Positions 40,239-40,682 of a stretch of 40,682 bases of DNA are shown here, in pieces (positions within the stretch are counted from its first letter, which is position 1; each line of letters opens with the position of its first letter). Where the stretch lies: NCBI RefSeq assembly GCF_000829825.1, contig NZ_JXSL01000016.1, positions 1-40,682 on the forward strand, written 5' to 3'. The position numbers were made by a program, and so were the translations under genes. The notes below the pieces were generated by a model, which was given only the letters and a program-made list of their open reading frames with translations, ran no database searches and was not told the DNA's origin. The DNA is from Paramagnetospirillum magnetotacticum MS-1 (GTDB lineage: Bacteria > Pseudomonadota > Alphaproteobacteria > Rhodospirillales > Magnetospirillaceae).

Positions 40239-40501
40239 TAGCCGATTAGGCTTCAGATTCATCGGTTAAGCACCAATAGTCTATGTAGATGATTGATTTT
40301 CAAGGGGAGAAGGTTCTCCGCCAGCCCCCTTCCCTCCGCCACCGCCTTGAAAACCAAGGGTTTTCGCCGTTTTACCCTCCGGCACTTCTGGCATTCCGAG
40401 GCCATTGTGCCCCACCTTTGTGCCTCAAGACAATGCCACGAATTAGGTCGGTCACGCTGCTTCGCGTGAGCGCCTAGCCGCCTCCCTTTGCAAGCGTGAC
40501 C
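40239..40501. other. Non-coding stretch with several hairpins, possible element boundary
   Basis: No supported gene lies here. Visible structures are GGAGAA-GG-TTCTCC (40306-40319), GAAAACC-AAG-GGTTTTC (40349-40365) followed by GCCGTTTT, and TCACGC-N6-GCGTGA (40452-40469) whose left arm also pairs with AGCGTGAC at 40493-40500. The sequences TTCTCCGCCA (40314-40323) and CCCTCCGCCA (40332-40341) resemble the 3' end of a tRNA-Ser, the kind of site used by integrases, but no tRNA body is present. This may mark an edge of an inserted element. Confidence 0.4.
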
Positions 40502-40681
40502 CTACCATGTCGGCCCTACCGCCGGTCTGACGCTGATGGCCGGGCCGTAATACTCCACCAGCACCGTGCTGGGATGGTCCGCCGTCGCCTCCTGGACGAT
40601 CCGCGCCCACAGGGCATGCCCGGCATCCATCACCGGCGCCAGCATGGCGGCGGCGCAGGACGGGATGTGCCCGACCGGCGC
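40502..40681 (-). CDS. C-terminal end of an unrecognised protein (partial)
   Basis: A minus-strand frame enters from the right edge and stops at TAG (40504-40502), giving 59 residues. It reads GHIPSCAAAMLAPVMDAGHA, then a helix, then TVLVEYYGPAISVRPAVGPTW. The frame is open throughout, has GC-rich third positions like its neighbours and a plausible amino acid make-up. It is too short for family assignment. The start lies outside the window. Confidence 0.5.
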   Translation of the reverse strand, partial: APVGHIPSCAAAMLAPVMDAGHALWARIVQEATADHPSTVLVEYYGPAISVRPAVGPTW

Positions 40682-40682
40682 C

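Noticed and set aside
40289-40477. 62-aa open frame at the right end
   Set aside because: Unusual composition, covers the hairpins, no ribosome site and no family resemblance.
1-40682. CRISPR arrays, tRNA or rRNA genes, insertion sequences
   Set aside because: No regularly spaced repeats, no cloverleaf-like sequences with full arms and no transposase frame were seen.

Overview
The window is high-GC DNA with dense, often translationally coupled genes. The gene families (an Arx-type molybdoenzyme, alphaproteobacterial-looking regulators and transporters, a lambda-type tail module) fit an alphaproteobacterium of the Magnetospirillum/Rhodospirillales kind. That placement is an inference from gene content; no rRNA or tRNA gene is present to settle it.

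Region 1 (1-8.1 kb, + strand) is the right part of a prophage. It holds tail and fibre-like genes, a DUF1833 protein, an NlpC/P60-type tail assembly hydrolase, a lambda gpJ-like tail tip protein, then a lysis cassette: holin-like membrane protein, secreted lytic transglycosylase, and an overlapping Rz/Rz1-type spanin pair. A strong GNRA-loop terminator closes it.

Region 2 (8.1-22.2 kb) looks like an anaerobic arsenite oxidation (arx) locus. On the minus strand run a polyferredoxin (arxB'-like), a Tat-exported molybdopterin catalytic subunit carrying a GRGWG motif (arxA), a four-cluster ferredoxin (arxB), an NrfD-type quinone-interacting membrane subunit (arxC) and a small secreted protein. 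moaA (molybdenum cofactor synthesis) and a PstS-like binding protein plus chemoreceptor pair follow. Divergently, on the plus strand, run a PhnD-type binding protein with one cysteine (arxX), a histidine kinase (arxS), an AAA+ response regulator (arxR) and an AhpD-like protein. Two near-identical palindromes, GTTACC-N4-GGTAAC, sit in the divergent intergenic region and are the best candidate ArxR sites. The regulator lacks the GAFTGA loop needed to activate sigma-54.

Region 3 (22.1-35.1 kb) is an arsenic/metal accessory region. It contains an ECF sigma factor coupled to an MFS transporter and a tiny membrane protein; a GntP-like permease and an arsR-arsM unit that share a 19-bp operator; a ModE-like DNA-binding protein beside a TauE/SafE exporter with a long palindrome on its promoter; a pentaheme cytochrome c; an arsR-arsP-thioredoxin unit; a thiolase; a CDF cation exporter; a TAXI-type binding protein; and two small secreted proteins, one a rhodanese.

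Region 4 (35.1-40.2 kb, minus strand) is a full arsenic resistance operon: arsR, two LMW-phosphatase-type arsC, acr3, a glutaredoxin-type arsC, arsD and arsA. Beyond it lie about 260 bp of hairpin-rich non-coding DNA and the end of one further minus-strand gene that runs off the window.

Together the genes describe a cell that senses arsenite in the periplasm, oxidises it on the outer face of the membrane with electrons passed to the quinone pool, makes the cofactor for that enzyme, and disposes of intracellular arsenic by reduction plus extrusion and by methylation plus organoarsenical efflux.
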